64,000 nucleotides of DNA from Gigaspora margarita (GCA_009809945.1 WTPW01000320.1:35444-99443), one strand, 5' to 3'; counted from the first letter of the stretch, positions 23,060 through 34,455 are shown. Translations and numbers: made by a program. Notes: a model not told the origin generated them from the letters alone.

Positions 23060-23415
23060 TGGCGCCGGAAGCAAAGTTAATTTTACGTTATGCATTATGG
23101 ATTTCAAATTTCAGGACGGATAGAATTAATTTAAATTAAATCTTACGTCAAGATAACTGCAAATGCATTTTTCGTTTGCATTACATGAAATCTGAAATCT
23201 GAAGATTTTTACCAAAATTTCTGGGTTGGATGTGTCGGAACTAGGTCGGCGTTTAGTCCTAGTTATTAGCAAATTCCATGGCAACATTATCAGCTGGACA
23301 TTTTTTACTTAATGAATGGATATGATTTATTAGTAAAATTTTTTGGCAAAATTGATCAATTCCGGTCCAGCCGATAATGATTCCGATGCACTCCGACGTA
23401 TCCCGACCCGGAATT
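23060..23415. repeat. dispersed-repeat cluster (two families)
   Basis: From 23073 to about 23215 are ends related to the 5699 MITE (GCAAAGTTAATTTTACG and TTTTCGTTTGCATTACATG). From about 23240 to 23410 is a segment with GGTCGGCGTTTAGTCCTA and ATTATCAGCTGGACATTTTT. It matches 27050-27230 in the same order and orientation. Confidence 0.7.
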
Positions 23416-23508
23416 GTGGGCCCTGTCATGTCAAAAATTCTTTTTTAATCAGTATCATTATTTTTTATCGTTATATATTTCTAATTTTGGCATAGTTCGT
23501 GGCATAGC

Positions 23509-23600
23509 CGGGTGATTAAATCTCCAATCGAGTGATTAATCTCCAATCGAGTGACTGAATCCCCAATCGAGTGAATAAAGCTTCAATCGAGTGATTAAAC
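23509..23600. repeat. 20-bp tandem repeat, about 4.5 copies
   Basis: Units of CTCCAATCGAGTGATTAAAT, with minor changes, lie head to tail. It lies just before a mariner-type MITE and is too regular in sequence and too short in spacer to be a CRISPR array. Confidence 0.9.
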
Positions 23601-23620
23601 CCATACGAATTAAAAATATA

Positions 23621-23785
23621 CAGTCTTCCTCCTCTATAATCACCTTCTATATAATCACAACTCCAATACAATCACATTAAATTTTGAGACAATATATTAT
23701 TAAAAAAGACTTCTATATAATCACACTCTTTTATAATCACCAATTTTCTTGATACAAACTGTGTGATTATAGAGGAGGAAGACTG
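23621..23785. mobile_element. 165-bp mariner-type MITE, perfect 23-bp ends
   Basis: Both ends are CAGTCTTCCTCCTCTATAAT continuing CAC, a perfect 23-bp inverted repeat. TA duplications lie at 23619-23620 and 23786-23787. Inside, TATAATCAC recurs at least five times in both directions. The perfect ends suggest a recent insertion. Confidence 0.95.
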
Positions 23786-23894
23786 TATAAGGTTTTAGTT
23801 TCAGCTTATGAAAGGAGAACGATAGTAGATAGTATTTAGTATTATTGTAATAATCCGATGTATGATTTATATCAATTATACTGTAAGATAGTTG

Positions 23895-23940
23895 TGCTGC
23901 ATGCGATGCCGCGCAGGGCCAGCATGATCACGTGTGCCAG
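23895..23940. repeat. GC-rich dispersed repeat with GATCACGTGTG
   Basis: GTGCTGCATGCGATGCCGCG then CAGGGCCAG then ATGATCACGTGTG. The reverse complement of 45398-45447 has the same order: GCGCGACATGCGTGCCGCGC, AGGACCAG and GATCACGTGTG. It stands out from the AT-rich background. Confidence 0.65.
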
Positions 23941-23999
23941 GTAAGGAAAATTTGTCACCAGCTTTCAATTATATTTTTGCTGAACTTAATCTATGATTT

Positions 24000-24800
24000 A
24001 CCTGACTGATACAAAATATAATTGAAAGCCTGAAAATTATTAAAGTGAATAGAATTTAAATGATTCGTTAATCATACATGTATTTCTCGAAACACAATTA
24101 TAAAAGGGAGCAAATTAAACTTCATCTGATTATGGTTAATCATACATTCTTTTGAATCACAAATGTTAACTGAACATGGTAGTTTACATTCTCTTGAAAC
24201 ACAATCGTTAAAGTGAACCGAATTAAACTTCATACACACCTTCCTTGCACTGTCATTACAGCAACAGTGCTTAATCACCAAATAAGTCCCTTGCATTGCC
24301 TGAATGGTCATGGAACCCATCTGCACCTACCAATAATTAAACAAACAATAATATATTACTCTGGAAAAAAAGATGCGTGTATTTACAACATTGATAAGAA
24401 AATTGTTACAAAAATTACTCGCTGTTCTAAAATATGAAGTAGGTAAAGTTGAGATGGCTTGTATTGGAATAAAATGTGATTCTATCATGAACTATTGTAA
24501 AAATTCTGTCACAAAACTTGCATACCATCCCGGTAACAATAAAAGGTGAGTTGTATTTGGATTATCAAGATTTTGTATGAGCTAAAAAATTCTATTACAA
24601 TCTTATTGACATGCAATATGTAATTAAGGTTGTTAATTTTGTATTGAAATTGTAAAATCTTGTTACAAAATCCCCTCGCTATTCAGTGGCCACTGTATAC
24701 AGTTAAAATTGAGTCAATTTGCATTAAGAACATTATTAGTTACTGTAAAAAATTTATTACAAACCTGCAGCATGTTATTATAGAATAAGCTATTGTTGTT
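24000..24800. other. gene-poor stretch with a two-copy diverged repeat
   Basis: At 24068-24128 and 24180-24235 the words CGAAACACAATT / TGAAACACAATC and AATTAAACTTCAT recur at a spacing of about 110 bp. Open frames on either strand here follow this repeat. No recognised gene. Confidence 0.4.
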
Positions 24801-24803
24801 TAG

Positions 24804-24985
24804 GCCACGCAAAGTTAATTTTTCGTTTGGTGTTTCAAAATTCCGGTCGGCGGGTCAGATTTTTTTTTAAAAAACAATTCACTTTACGTGGTCTAAATTA
24901 ACTCATGTTCACATCTAAGGTCATGCAAAGTTAATTCTTTGGTTTGCATAACATGGAATCAGAAAATTTTGTCTTTTTTTAATCG
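24804..24985. mobile_element. degenerate copy of the GGCCACGCAA MITE family
   Basis: The left end GGCCACGCAAAGTTAATTTT matches the 5699 element. At 24926 the related GGTCATGCAAAGTTAATTCT appears in the same orientation rather than inverted, so this may be two partial left ends. Confidence 0.6.
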
Positions 24986-24989
24986 TGCC

Positions 24990-25930
24990 TACTAGGTTTG
25001 ACTTTTTTATGATAAAGCTAATTAAAATTTTTTTCAGCATAAGAAAAATAAAACTGACACCGAACTTCACCCATAATTTCTTCAAACCATGCATAATCTT
25101 AAAAGTGCTCGAATCATCTAATCGAGTTCACTCATAAATTTACGTTCCTGGTTTCGTGTGACAACATCGCGCAGCTACATTATTGGTTATCATCATAAGA
25201 ATTAAGGTTAGCTCCATTCGAGACTCTGTGTAAAAACGATTAAGGTAAGCTGATATCTATTGAATAAGATTTTTACCTATTCGATATAGAAGAATGAAAT
25301 TTTTAATACAATAAAACTTTACAATTTTACTGTTTAACCATTTCTAATAATGACTAATAAATACGAAGGCTAACTGTCAACTAATAATTTCGCCAAAATA
25401 AATATTAGTGTAATCTGAAATATGTCTAAGGGCTTTTCATAAAATACGGCATCATATTAATTTAAGATTTCATCTGACGAAACTTGACGATATGATAATC
25501 TATTACGATTTATGAAACTCTTGACGAAATTAATTTGACTAATAAAGTATAAAAATGTAGCTCCTCTATAACATCTCTGGATATTCGGAAATTAAAATGT
25601 TTTCAAAATTTCTTTTATTATCATAAAGTTTCGTCGGTCTCTTCTTCATCAGACCGATCGGAAATGGTTTCATCATTCGTCAAGCATCATTAATTGAAAG
25701 CGATTAATATGCTATGTACTGTATATATAAAACTTAGTACACAGTTACTTGAAGTTTTATTGCAGAAAGGATTATCGAAATTAGGATTATCGTAAGTCAA
25801 CCAGTATATCTGTAGTTAAATTGGGACTAATATAAAGGTCAAATTCCGTAAATCCTCATAATTTTATTTCCTTCACATTTTAGTATCTAGCATAAAGGTG
25901 GTTAATCAATGTATTTAAAATAAGGTCATA
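24990..25930. other. AT-rich intergenic stretch
   Basis: Words built on GACGAAACTTGACGA and TTTCGTC recur at 25478-25535 and 25629-25690 and again at 29035-29090, hinting at one more worn repeat family. No gene seen. Confidence 0.35.
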
Positions 25931-25937
25931 CAAATTA

Positions 25938-26371
25938 TACTATTGGTTTTCATATCACCAAGTAACCTTTCGTGACCCGGCGACCCGGATTTTAATTTTT
26001 TTTTAAAAAAAATTTTTTTAATAAAAAAAATTTTATTTAAAAATTTTGTCTTACAATCCGGATACCCGATAAAAAATTTCATACGTTAAAAATTTAAACT
26101 TTATTCTTTATACTGTTATACAGGCAAACTTTGTTTCCTTAGAACATATTGCACTGATCAATAATACTATAGGCACGTTTTAGTAAAAGTTAAAGTTTTA
26201 TATTTGTTATTATTATTTATATATGTGATTGATTGATAATCTTTACAATATTAAAAATTCGCTCTGTTCGCATAATTATAAATGGAGAATTTCTATTGGC
26301 TAATATATTAAAAAATTAAAATTTCAAAACCCCACCTCACTGACCCAGCCGGGATATGAAAACCAATAGTA
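25938..26371. mobile_element. 434-bp inverted-repeat element
   Basis: Ends TACTATTGGTTTTCATATC at both sides (left direct, right reverse complemented), then GACCCGGCGACCC against a weaker GACCCAGCCGGG. TA flanks both ends (25936-25937, 26372-26373). The AT-rich interior has no coding frame. Confidence 0.75.
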
Positions 26372-26554
26372 TAAGTTTGTGTGGCCTAGGTGATTCAAGT
26401 TTATGGGCGGTGTATATATTTACATGATGTATCTCATTATCTTTGCATAAATTTGGTGTATAAGTAAAAAAAAAAAAGACTTTTATTAGTTGAAATCAAT
26501 ATAATCTACCTAATTAAATTCATACTTGTTATTTAATGGATATCTGTGAATACG

Positions 26555-26620
26555 GTAATTCCACAGAATAATAATAAAATTATGTGGCCGAAGGCCACAT
26601 GGTTTGCTATTTTTCTGTGG
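26555..26620. repeat. small nested hairpin
   Basis: ATTCCACAGAA and TTCTGTGGAAT enclose ATGTGGCC-GAA-GGCCACAT, two nested perfect stems in about 60 bp. Confidence 0.7.
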
Positions 26621-26660
26621 AATACACCGATATTCATAAAATAACTAGTTTATCCCATGG

Positions 26661-27329
26661 CAGGGACGATGATTTTTTATAGTGGGATAAGGTAAATTTT
26701 GTGATTTTTTGTGATCAATTTGAAACGATTTTGTGCAATTTTATGGCAATATAAAGTAAATTTTGTGATTTGTTGTGAATCAATTTGAAGCAATTTTGGG
26801 AGTTAATTTGAATTTTATAATTTTGCGACGACAGATAAAATATTTTTATTTATGCTATAAAAAGTTCTATATAAAAGTATGAAAAAAAATTATTGCTTTA
26901 TAAAATATATAAAAACCCAAATTTCTATATAAAAAATTTCTATAATAATTCAAAACCTCGATTAAAATACATTATAGATAATTGTTTAAGTGATTTTTTA
27001 GAAAAATTTTGAAATGAGTAATATATAAAGAAAAGCTAAGGGCAATCCCCAGGTCGGCATTTAGCCCTAATATTTAGTAGTTCCTATAGCAAAATTATCA
27101 GCTGGACACTTTTCACTTAATGAACAGCCACGATTTTATTAGTTAAATTTTTAGTGAACCTGGATAAAATTGATAATTTCTGGCCCTACTGACCAGGATT
27201 CCGATACATTCCGACCAGGAATTTTGGTGAAATTATGTGCAAACAATCCAATTTATCAAATTTTGTAAACTTCACAAAATTTTGTAAATTTTGTGATATT
27301 TTGTAAAATACAACATATCATTGTCCCAG
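26661..27329. mobile_element. 669-bp hAT-type element without transposase
   Basis: Ends CAGGGACGATGAT and, right reverse complemented, CTGGGACAATGAT. The flanks TCCCATGG (26653-26660) and TCCTATAG (27330-27337) agree at 6 of 8 positions. Subterminal words AAATTTTGTGATTTTTTGTG and ACAAAATTTTGTAAA are repeated near both ends, including a two-copy repeat at 26690-26810. The segment 27050-27230 is shared with 23240-23410. No coding frame. Confidence 0.6.
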
Positions 27330-27769
27330 TCCTATAGGTATGACGTAACAACCTGTGCAACATGTCATTCAATAAATTTCATCTACTGTAGTAATTTAAA
27401 CTTTATTTCTATTTATTTTTTTATTTAAAAAAAAAATAAAAATCAAATGCAAGAAACAGTAATATCACAATAACTGAAGAAATTTTCAAATTGCAGAGAA
27501 TCTCTCGTGTAAAGAATAATACAATAACAAGTGTATTAAATGGCTGTGCCTCGACCAGTTTCATAAAGCTATCAAGTATGAAAACGAATTTAAGAATTTA
27601 ATTCTTCTAGCTCAAGCTCTCCTATTATCTTTGGAACCTTCAGCACATTCAAGACAACTTTTAAAAAGTTACTCACTTTTAACCTTTTAGAACATTAAAA
27701 AACGTGATAATAATATAAAAATAAAAAATTAATTAATATTTTAAATATTTATAAAGTACATTAAAATTC

Positions 27770-27965
27770 TTCATCTGCCTATAACAAGTTTAAAACCTTT
27801 AGTATCTAGTAAAGTCCTTCACCTGCTTACAACAATTTTAAAACCTTTGAACCTAATAAAGTCTTTTGACTGTCTATAACAATTTTAAAACTCTTCGAAC
27901 CTATTATAGTCATTTGTCTTCCTATGACAATTTTAAAACCCACTGGACCTCAAAACAAATTTAAA
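27770..27965. repeat. 48-bp minisatellite, about 4 copies
   Basis: AACAATTTTAAAACCTTTGA and variants begin at 27783, 27831, 27878 and 27926, a period of 47-48 bp, with CTGCCTATAACAA before each. Just upstream (27553-27690) is a plus-strand open stretch of about 45 codons that I do not recognise. Confidence 0.8.
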
Positions 27966-28116
27966 ACCTACGCCTAGTCAACATAATTATTTTAAGACCC
28001 TTAAAGAAATACTAAGTCAAGTTGATTACATAATCGTGAATTTAGTTCACGATCTTTAATTTAATTAGGATTTACTGTAAACAAAAATGTTAAAGGATCA
28101 AAACTTAACGTTAATC

Positions 28117-28165
28117 ACCGGTCTATATGAAAATCATGTGTCACATGATTTTCATATAGACCGGT
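28117..28165. repeat. perfect 49-bp palindrome
   Basis: ACCGGTCTATATGAAAATCA then TGTG, one central T, and the exact reverse complement: two perfect 24-bp arms with a 1-base centre. Confidence 0.98.
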
Positions 28166-28195
28166 TACATAGTACCCATGGGATAAACGAGATTA

Positions 28196-28382
28196 TAGCA
28201 GATCAGTATGGTATAGGTGAGCAAATCCGTATAGTATAGGCCAAATTTAAGATCTATACTATACCGATCAGCTATAATTCCTAACCCTAACCCTAATTAT
28301 ATTACACCGGATCAGTATAGTATAGATTTAAAAATTCGGCCTATACTATACGGATCTGCTCACCTATACCATACTGATCTGC
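28196..28382. mobile_element. 187-bp foldback element with telomere-like loop
   Basis: The arms start GCAGATCAGTATGGTATAGG and run about 72 bp at each side with few mismatches. The loop holds CCTAACCCTAACCCTAATT, two units of the TTAGGG-type telomere repeat. Direct repeats TGGGATAAACG flank it at 28179-28189 and 28391-28401 and may be a target duplication or older sequence. Confidence 0.8.
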
Positions 28383-28409
28383 GAAATACCTGGGATAAAC
28401 GGATTTATT

Positions 28410-29190
28410 GGAAATCAACTTATTAATCAACGCATCAATAACAAGCTATACAAGATTGTAGAATTTATTTTCTTCATAATTGATCTATTCAATAATTTAT
28501 TAAAATATAACCATAAATATTGTGGTATAAATATTTTGTAACTGCAATTTTCTTTTTCAGTTACGTTTAAGGTTCCCGACGAATGACAAAACCTTTCACC
28601 AACAGATTTAATTGACAAATGACAAACTTATAGTGAGTGATAAGGCAAACAAATTAGTCTATGCGAAGTAATTTTTTGTTTCATTATTCTAGCTATCCGT
28701 TTTCTATTTTCTTTTTTTTTTCTTAAAACGCTTACCGATAGTGCTTGATGAATATTTTAATCTACTGGAAAAATCCGAAGTGTTTGATATCATGTAATGT
28801 ATAAGTGTTATTGAATTCGATTTTGAACAGTCGACTTTTTATGATTTTATTCATAAAAAAAATTACTAACAAAAAACTTCAACAGAATTAATATATTTAA
28901 ATTCACTTCCTTAATGAAAATTGTTTAATGAAAAGTAATTTGAAAAAAAATTAGGAATCATTATATTTACTATTCAATGTAAGAAACTCGTTGAAAGAAA
29001 TGCCGGAATTTTACTATTTGATGACTGAGTTGATTCGTCAAGAGTTTCATCAACTGTCTGGAATTTTGTCGAGTTTCGTCAAATGTATATGTGATAATAC
29101 TTTACGTCATTCAAAAAAAGTTTCGTAGGGAATCATTAGATCTAAATTACCCATGATAAAAATCGGTATATGCAATTGTTAAGTGGGGGA
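28410..29190. other. AT-rich intergenic stretch
   Basis: One 63-codon minus-strand open frame (28427-28618) has no family resemblance. Nothing else seen. Confidence 0.4.
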
Positions 29191-29198
29191 AGATTATA

Positions 29199-29733
29199 CA
29201 ACATTTAACCCAGTGATGATCCCGGATTATTACGGATTATCACCCTCCATATAATCACAAAATAATTTTGATTGGCAAAATAATGTAAACAAATATCATA
29301 TGACATAGGATCTGGGCGACTGAAAAATTTGGATATCGGGTAGTTTCAACCAGTGATATCTTCATGATCAACACTTCACATGATTTAAAAAGGCCTAAGT
29401 TAGAGTTAGTGTTAGGTTAGATGATAATATAGTTTAGCCAAATTTTGTTAGTGCTAGTAAACAAATGATGTAATTCATGATAAGATAATCACTGGGTTCA
29501 CTATTCTTGAAGTATCAAATCACACTATGTACAACAAGAACGTGTATGAATATATACATACTGTAAAAATGCTTTTAGATCTGAGATTATATGATCTGTG
29601 ATTAGGTGTGCTTATAGTTATACAGATACGTAATTGATATCACCTGATATTTGTTTATATTTTTTGACCAATAAAACTTACTATGTGATTATTTAGAGGG
29701 CAACATTCGTGATAATCACTGGGTTAACTGTTG
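29199..29733. mobile_element. 535-bp inverted-repeat element with TA flanks
   Basis: Ends CAACATTTAACCCAGTGATG and, right reverse complemented, CAACAGTTAACCCAGTGATT. TA lies at 29197-29198 and 29734-29735. A third copy of the motif (ATAATCACTGGGTTCAC) lies inside at 29485-29503. No coding frame. Confidence 0.75.
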
Positions 29734-29756
29734 TAAAAGTGTCCCACAATGAGCAC

Positions 29757-29942
29757 ATCCAGTTTTCGCACCTGGCATTTCGCTGCCATTATTTTTTATC
29801 CCCTTCTTCGATAAACAATGTATACAATCTTAGATTTTGTACATGGAAACTGCGCACGCTAGGGCCACAATCTAGTTTTCGCACCTGGCATTTCACCGCC
29901 ATTATTTGTTTATTCCCTTTTTCGCTAAACAATGTGTACAGC
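29757..29942. repeat. two-copy direct repeat, period about 114 bp
   Basis: CAGTTTTCGCACCTGGCATT then TCGCTGCCATTATT and a C/T-rich stretch then AAACAATGTATACA recur at 29759 and 29873. The 124-codon frame across it is not supported because the same frame does not continue between copies with similar residues. Confidence 0.85.
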
Positions 29943-30099
29943 CCAGTTTTGGCATCGTTGATACTATGGTATTGGCACCATGTAATTCTGGTTCTGGCAC
30001 CAACGCAAATCCAGTTCTCACACCAAGTACGCCTCGAGGCGTATGGTGCCACTCCTGAGTTTCATCCAAAGGTAGTGAAGTAATGGTGAGTCAGAAGCG

Positions 30100-31580
30100 A
30101 TTCAATAAAGTTAGTAGAGTTAGTCTAAATTTCATGTATTTATTAAGAGGGGAAAAAGTATATAAGACCCCTTTTTGGAAGTTTAGTTCTAACCTTCGGA
30201 ATCAGAGTAGAAGTGTTAAGAAGTTATCCCTTGTCTTAAAACAATTATTATAATAAAATCATTTATTAAGTTAACCTTTCACCCGTAGAATATTCGTTAT
30301 TCTAAGTTAAAGTCGGTCGTTAGTTGTGACTCCGTAACCCGCGTTTTTGAACTCAGTTTATCGATAACCCAGTAGAGAAAGAAAAGATCAAATTAATCAC
30401 CTTTATATATAAAACACAAATCGATTAACCCCTTTGATTACCTGATTTATCGAACAATTAATCGCAACCATTGTTCAATTAATCACCCGCATCATCTAAT
30501 TTCACTCTGATCACGTGACGATCGTTAATAATATTAACGATTGCATTAGAACCTTCTAGCCCTCGCGCCCTAGGAATAAAGAAGAGTTATATAGAGTGGA
30601 ATTAAAACCACCATAAGAAGAAACATTTATAAAAGAAATACAAGAGATACTTCGCTTTGACCACGCCGCAGCATCAGCAAGTACATTTTTTATAAAATCT
30701 ACATAGATCTACAACTTTACATAATATTATATAGAATACTATATAAAAATTATATATGTTAATTTTTATATGTTATTTAATATAGAATTTATGTAAAATT
30801 TATTTGAATATATATAAAAATAAATTTATAAAAAAGGTTTATGTAAATGTTATATATTTATAAATTTTATGCATAATAATTAAGCAACTTTTATATGCTA
30901 TAAATATCTAAATAATTTTTTTATATATTAATAAATTTTATATATTATAACTATATAACTTTTATATATCGTAAAATTTAAATAAAAATTTTATATAAAT
31001 TTTATATAAACATTATATATTAATAAATTTTACGTATATGATATGTAACCTTTATAAATTATAAAATATAAATAAATTTTTATATAAATTTTAAGAAAAA
31101 GAAATAGTCAATATCTCAAAATTTTACTAGGGTAACCCTGTTGTATTTTTAATTAAAAATGCTCCTCTCGCGATTTTACCCCTAACGCCAACTCTAATTC
31201 TAACCCTAACCTTAATTATAACTTTTATTTCATTCTACATTTTACTTATTTGCTACTTAACACATTTTTATATTTTAAATTTTCGTTACATAACTGTTAA
31301 ATAAATATTATTTAAAAATTATATTTATGTATAAATTATGCTATGTAAGTCTACATTGGGTTTGTTAAATACATAAGTCTACATAAAAATAACTTCGTGA
31401 TGAGGAAGACCCTAAAAGAACCTCGAGACCCGAACCAAATCTACCACACCCCTTTCTGCCTGCCAAATCGAGGATCGAGAGTCTTATACGCTTATAGGAC
31501 ATTGGTTTAGATAGTAGTGGTGTTGTTTGTTAGTTGTATGTATTTGTAGACCCGATTCCCAGAACTTTCACAACGTACAT
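30100..31580. other. AT-rich stretch, possible worn LTR and TA-rich low complexity
   Basis: At 30150-30158 is GTATATAAG and at 30572-30578 GAATAAAG, a TATA-box and polyadenylation-signal order such as an LTR or a lost gene could have. I found no matching partner. Bases 30700-31100 are a very AT-rich low-complexity block (TTTTATATAAATTTTA words). At 31188-31220 is a degenerate CCCTAA-like run (TCTAACCCTAACCTTAA). Confidence 0.3.
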
Positions 31581-31589
31581 ACATGTAAC

Positions 31590-33620
31590 AATAAGGAACT
31601 TAAATCCTTTCCCTTTAATAAATACAAAGTAGTTCATGGTATCAAAATCATTTATGGGCAAATATTTTAATGATTTAAATAATGAATTTAATTCCTTAAA
31701 GTCAATCCCTATTTTTTGGCAAGATCCATTTTCTTTCGAAAAATGGCTTTGTTCATTTCTAAATATTTTCGTCACTTGGCGAAGACAAAAAACTCACTTT
31801 AAAAGGATATGAAATAAATGTGGAACTTGCCAAAACATGATTTAACTTTGCCAGATTTTCTAAAGGCTCTTGATCTGTCTCATTTAGGAAAAGCAATATG
31901 GACTACTCCCGAGTTTGTTACTTCGAATCCATGTATTGACAAAGACTCATTGACGAACCTTATAATTAATTTATTATTCAAAATATTTATTGAAAGTGGA
32001 GCCACTTACATAAATTTAGTTTATAGTTTCTTATTTTATTAAGCTTAAGCCCGAAATATTTAACTCATTAGAGCAAAAAGATCATTTTTTCTCTCAACTT
32101 CAAGATTTATTTTTGAATGAAATATCAGTCCTCCTTGTTAAAAGTATTAATGCATTATTAAAATATTGGTAAAAATACTTTTAATATTAGAGGTTTGAAC
32201 TTGACAGGTTTGACTTACCGCAATTATTTCATGATATTATACGTTTTATTAAATCACAAGAGCAGCTTAGGAAATTTAGCTTAATTGGTCTCTCAAAGTT
32301 CTTCGGCATCATTTCAGCCTTAGAGAGTCAAAAAAAAAAAAACCACATTGTAAGGAATTATATTAGAAGAACATGCTTATAGCGCAGCGTATGGGATACT
32401 AAAAAATTGTAAGAAATTAGAATTCTTCGTCTTGGGTGTTTTTGGTATTGCGACTATTGTCACAAATTGCAATTTGTGTCATTAGAAAATTTATTTTTTT
32501 TATTAAAGAAACCTGTAAGTACATATGGTTACTCTGTTTACCTCAGCATTATAGCACGCTCGACGTGCTATCACGTCAAACGTGCAGTGGCGGTGAATTT
32601 TATGGCTTTGAAATTAAGAGATAACACGTTCAACGTGATGGGTTTAAAATTAGTACTTTTGTATCACATTAGGTGGCGAATTGCATGATTAACGTGCTAA
32701 CGCGTCAAACGTGTAGTATAAATAAACCTAAATGTATATAAACACTCATATTTTCGAGTTTAATAAAGCAGAATCTTCTCTTCAATTTTTAAAATAAAAA
32801 CCAAAGGAAGTAAGCTTAAGTTGTGCTTAAGAGACCTTTTTCCTATTTTTTTAATCGAAAAAAAGTTTTCTCCCCGTTTGTCTTGTTGCATATTTCGTTG
32901 TCCAATTCTCCTTAGTAACTGTCCCGACAATCCATTACATTGTCTTAAAATCCTTATAAAAATTATCTATATAATCTCTCGTAACTATTAGAGTTAATTC
33001 GGTTAATTACCCATATCTCCCGAATAATAGTTACACTATTCGGAACATTTGAATTTATTTACCGGTAATTATAAAATCATCACTTTATTGTTACCAAATT
33101 GATCATCGATCATATTACAATTTTAGAAAATTCGGGTTTATTACTACAACTGCTGAAACTCAGTGGTGAAATTTTGGAAGAATCGTTATTACGTACTAGA
33201 ATTACTTACCCAAATGTCACACCTCTACATTTCAAATATTGGAGTTTCTATAAAGCTTCTAGAACTTATTGGTAGTTTACAAAAACATCAAGATCTCTCG
33301 TTATGATGTATTGATGACGACATACAGAAGAAGAACTTAAATTACGAGTTATACATTTGCAAAATTATAACCATTAACGTTGCAATATTTTAACATTGCG
33401 AATAATAATACTTGATTAAAATCTTATATAGATATCTTACCTCAATCATTGCAATGCACCTTTAAAAAACCGTTAATTCATCATCTTAATAACGAGAAAG
33501 ATACTAAAGCACTAAAAAATTCTGCATATTAAACAGAACCTTGAGTTACGTGGGTATATCCAGATATCCAAATTTAAATTATAAAGTTGAAGCTTATGTT
33601 ACATTAGTACCATATAAATG
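31590..33620 (+). pseudogene. F-box protein with leucine-rich tail, decayed
   Basis: This resembles the large F-box family of Rhizophagus. In mixed frames it reads, in order: IPIFWQDPFSF (end of the F-box segment), LIINLLFKIFIESGATYINL, KPEIFNSLEQKDHFFSQLQD and LPQLFHDIIRFIKSQEQLRK. Next come FGIISALESQ and YGILKNCKKLEFFVLG. After an insert of about 660 bp it continues LENSGLLLQLLKLSGEI, KLLELIGSLQKHQDLSL, LKSYIDILPQ, LNNEKDTKALK and KVEAYVTLVPYK, the usual end of the family. Such proteins select targets for SCF ubiquitin ligases. Stops and shifts occur throughout, so it cannot make a full protein. The start of the F-box is missing or beyond recognition. Confidence 0.75.
32459..33118 (+). mobile_element. 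about 660-bp insert in the F-box pseudogene, possible solo LTR
   Basis: F-box homology stops at ATIV (about 32458) and resumes at LENSG (about 33122). In between, TGTATATAAACAC (32732-32745) and AATAAA (32762-32767) follow each other as in an LTR. The segment could start TGTCAC and end TTACA, which fits TG...CA. GCACGC/ACGTGC-type words (CGACGTGCTATCACGTCAAA and variants) recur at 32548-32715. No target duplication is clear and no second LTR copy is in the window. Confidence 0.4.
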
Positions 33621-33865
33621 AATTTTGTTAATTGTTGTTTTTTATAAAATTCTTTTTATAAATTTTAAGAGGAGTTATATTTTAATACACATAAATAAAT
33701 CAACTTGAATTCAATTAAAGAAATTTAATAGTATGATTGGTTTTACCGCAATTGGATTGAAAAATTGTCATGTACAAGTTGTTCAATTCTTTAACGAATG
33801 ATTGTGAAGCATAACAGTATTGCTAATAAATATAAAATATATATATATTATTTTGAAGTTTGAAT

Positions 33866-34267
33866 TTAATTTATATACCGCACCTCAGAATTAATATGTT
33901 TTAAAACACTTTGATGTAAATTGCAATATATGTTATATATTCTATCGACAGGACATACTGGCAAATTTGGTGCTAATATTCCAAGATTTCGTAAGCTGAA
34001 GTTCTTGATCAAATAATCTTTTGCAGTTCTAATAGTTGTACTGTACTTGATGATCTTGAAGACTTTATATAAATTCATAAACTTCTCGTGTAATGAAATA
34101 AAGGATTTACAATGTCGATTGACAAATTTGTCATCGAAAAATTTAGCAAGCTTTTCAGACTTATTGCGAGATAAAAATACTGTAAATATTCTTGTAACTC
34201 GGTCATTTTTAAAAATTTCAATATAGAGTGATTTGAAAAATAAAATTTCGATTTCGGATACTTTTTT
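33866..34267 (-). CDS. unrecognised 133-codon open frame, minus strand
   Basis: The frame is open from 34267 to the stop at 33866. The first ATG lies at 34078, but the upstream part (containing DRVTRIFTVFLSRNKSEKLA and FVNRHCKSFISLHEKFMNLY) has a protein-like mix of residues. That suggests either a lost start or an upstream exon. I do not recognise a family. In such AT-rich DNA 133 open codons is longer than most noise. It follows the F-box pseudogene tail to tail. Confidence 0.3.
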   Translation of the reverse strand, partial: KKVSEIEILFFKSLYIEIFKNDRVTRIFTVFLSRNKSEKLAKFFDDKFVNRHCKSFISLHEKFMNLYKVFKIIKYSTTIRTAKDYLIKNFSLRNLGILAPNLPVCPVDRIYNIYCNLHQSVLKHINSEVRYIN

Positions 34268-34455
34268 TTAATATAATAAAATAATGATTATATTTTAAGT
34301 TAATTTTAAAAAGTGGAATCTAAATTCTCTAACCAACCGTGTCAGAATTCCGTTATAACACTTCTTGACACGAACCTAGCATACCTTAAAAAAGTTATGT
34401 ATCTGAACTTAATTTAAATGTAGCTTTTAATTGTACATAGCAATAATGATGTGAT

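Noticed and set aside
23509-23600. CRISPR-like array of short repeats
   Set aside because: The period is 20 bp with no unique spacers, in a eukaryotic genome; it is a plain tandem repeat.
24072-24437. Overlapping open frames on both strands near 24.2 kb
   Set aside because: The sequence is a two-copy diverged repeat; neither frame resembles a family and the cysteines do not form a spaced motif.
28427-28618. 63-codon minus frame after the foldback
   Set aside because: Chance length for AT-rich DNA, no family.
29709-30083. 124-codon plus frame
   Set aside because: It spans a two-copy direct repeat, and the residues from the two copies do not match in that frame.
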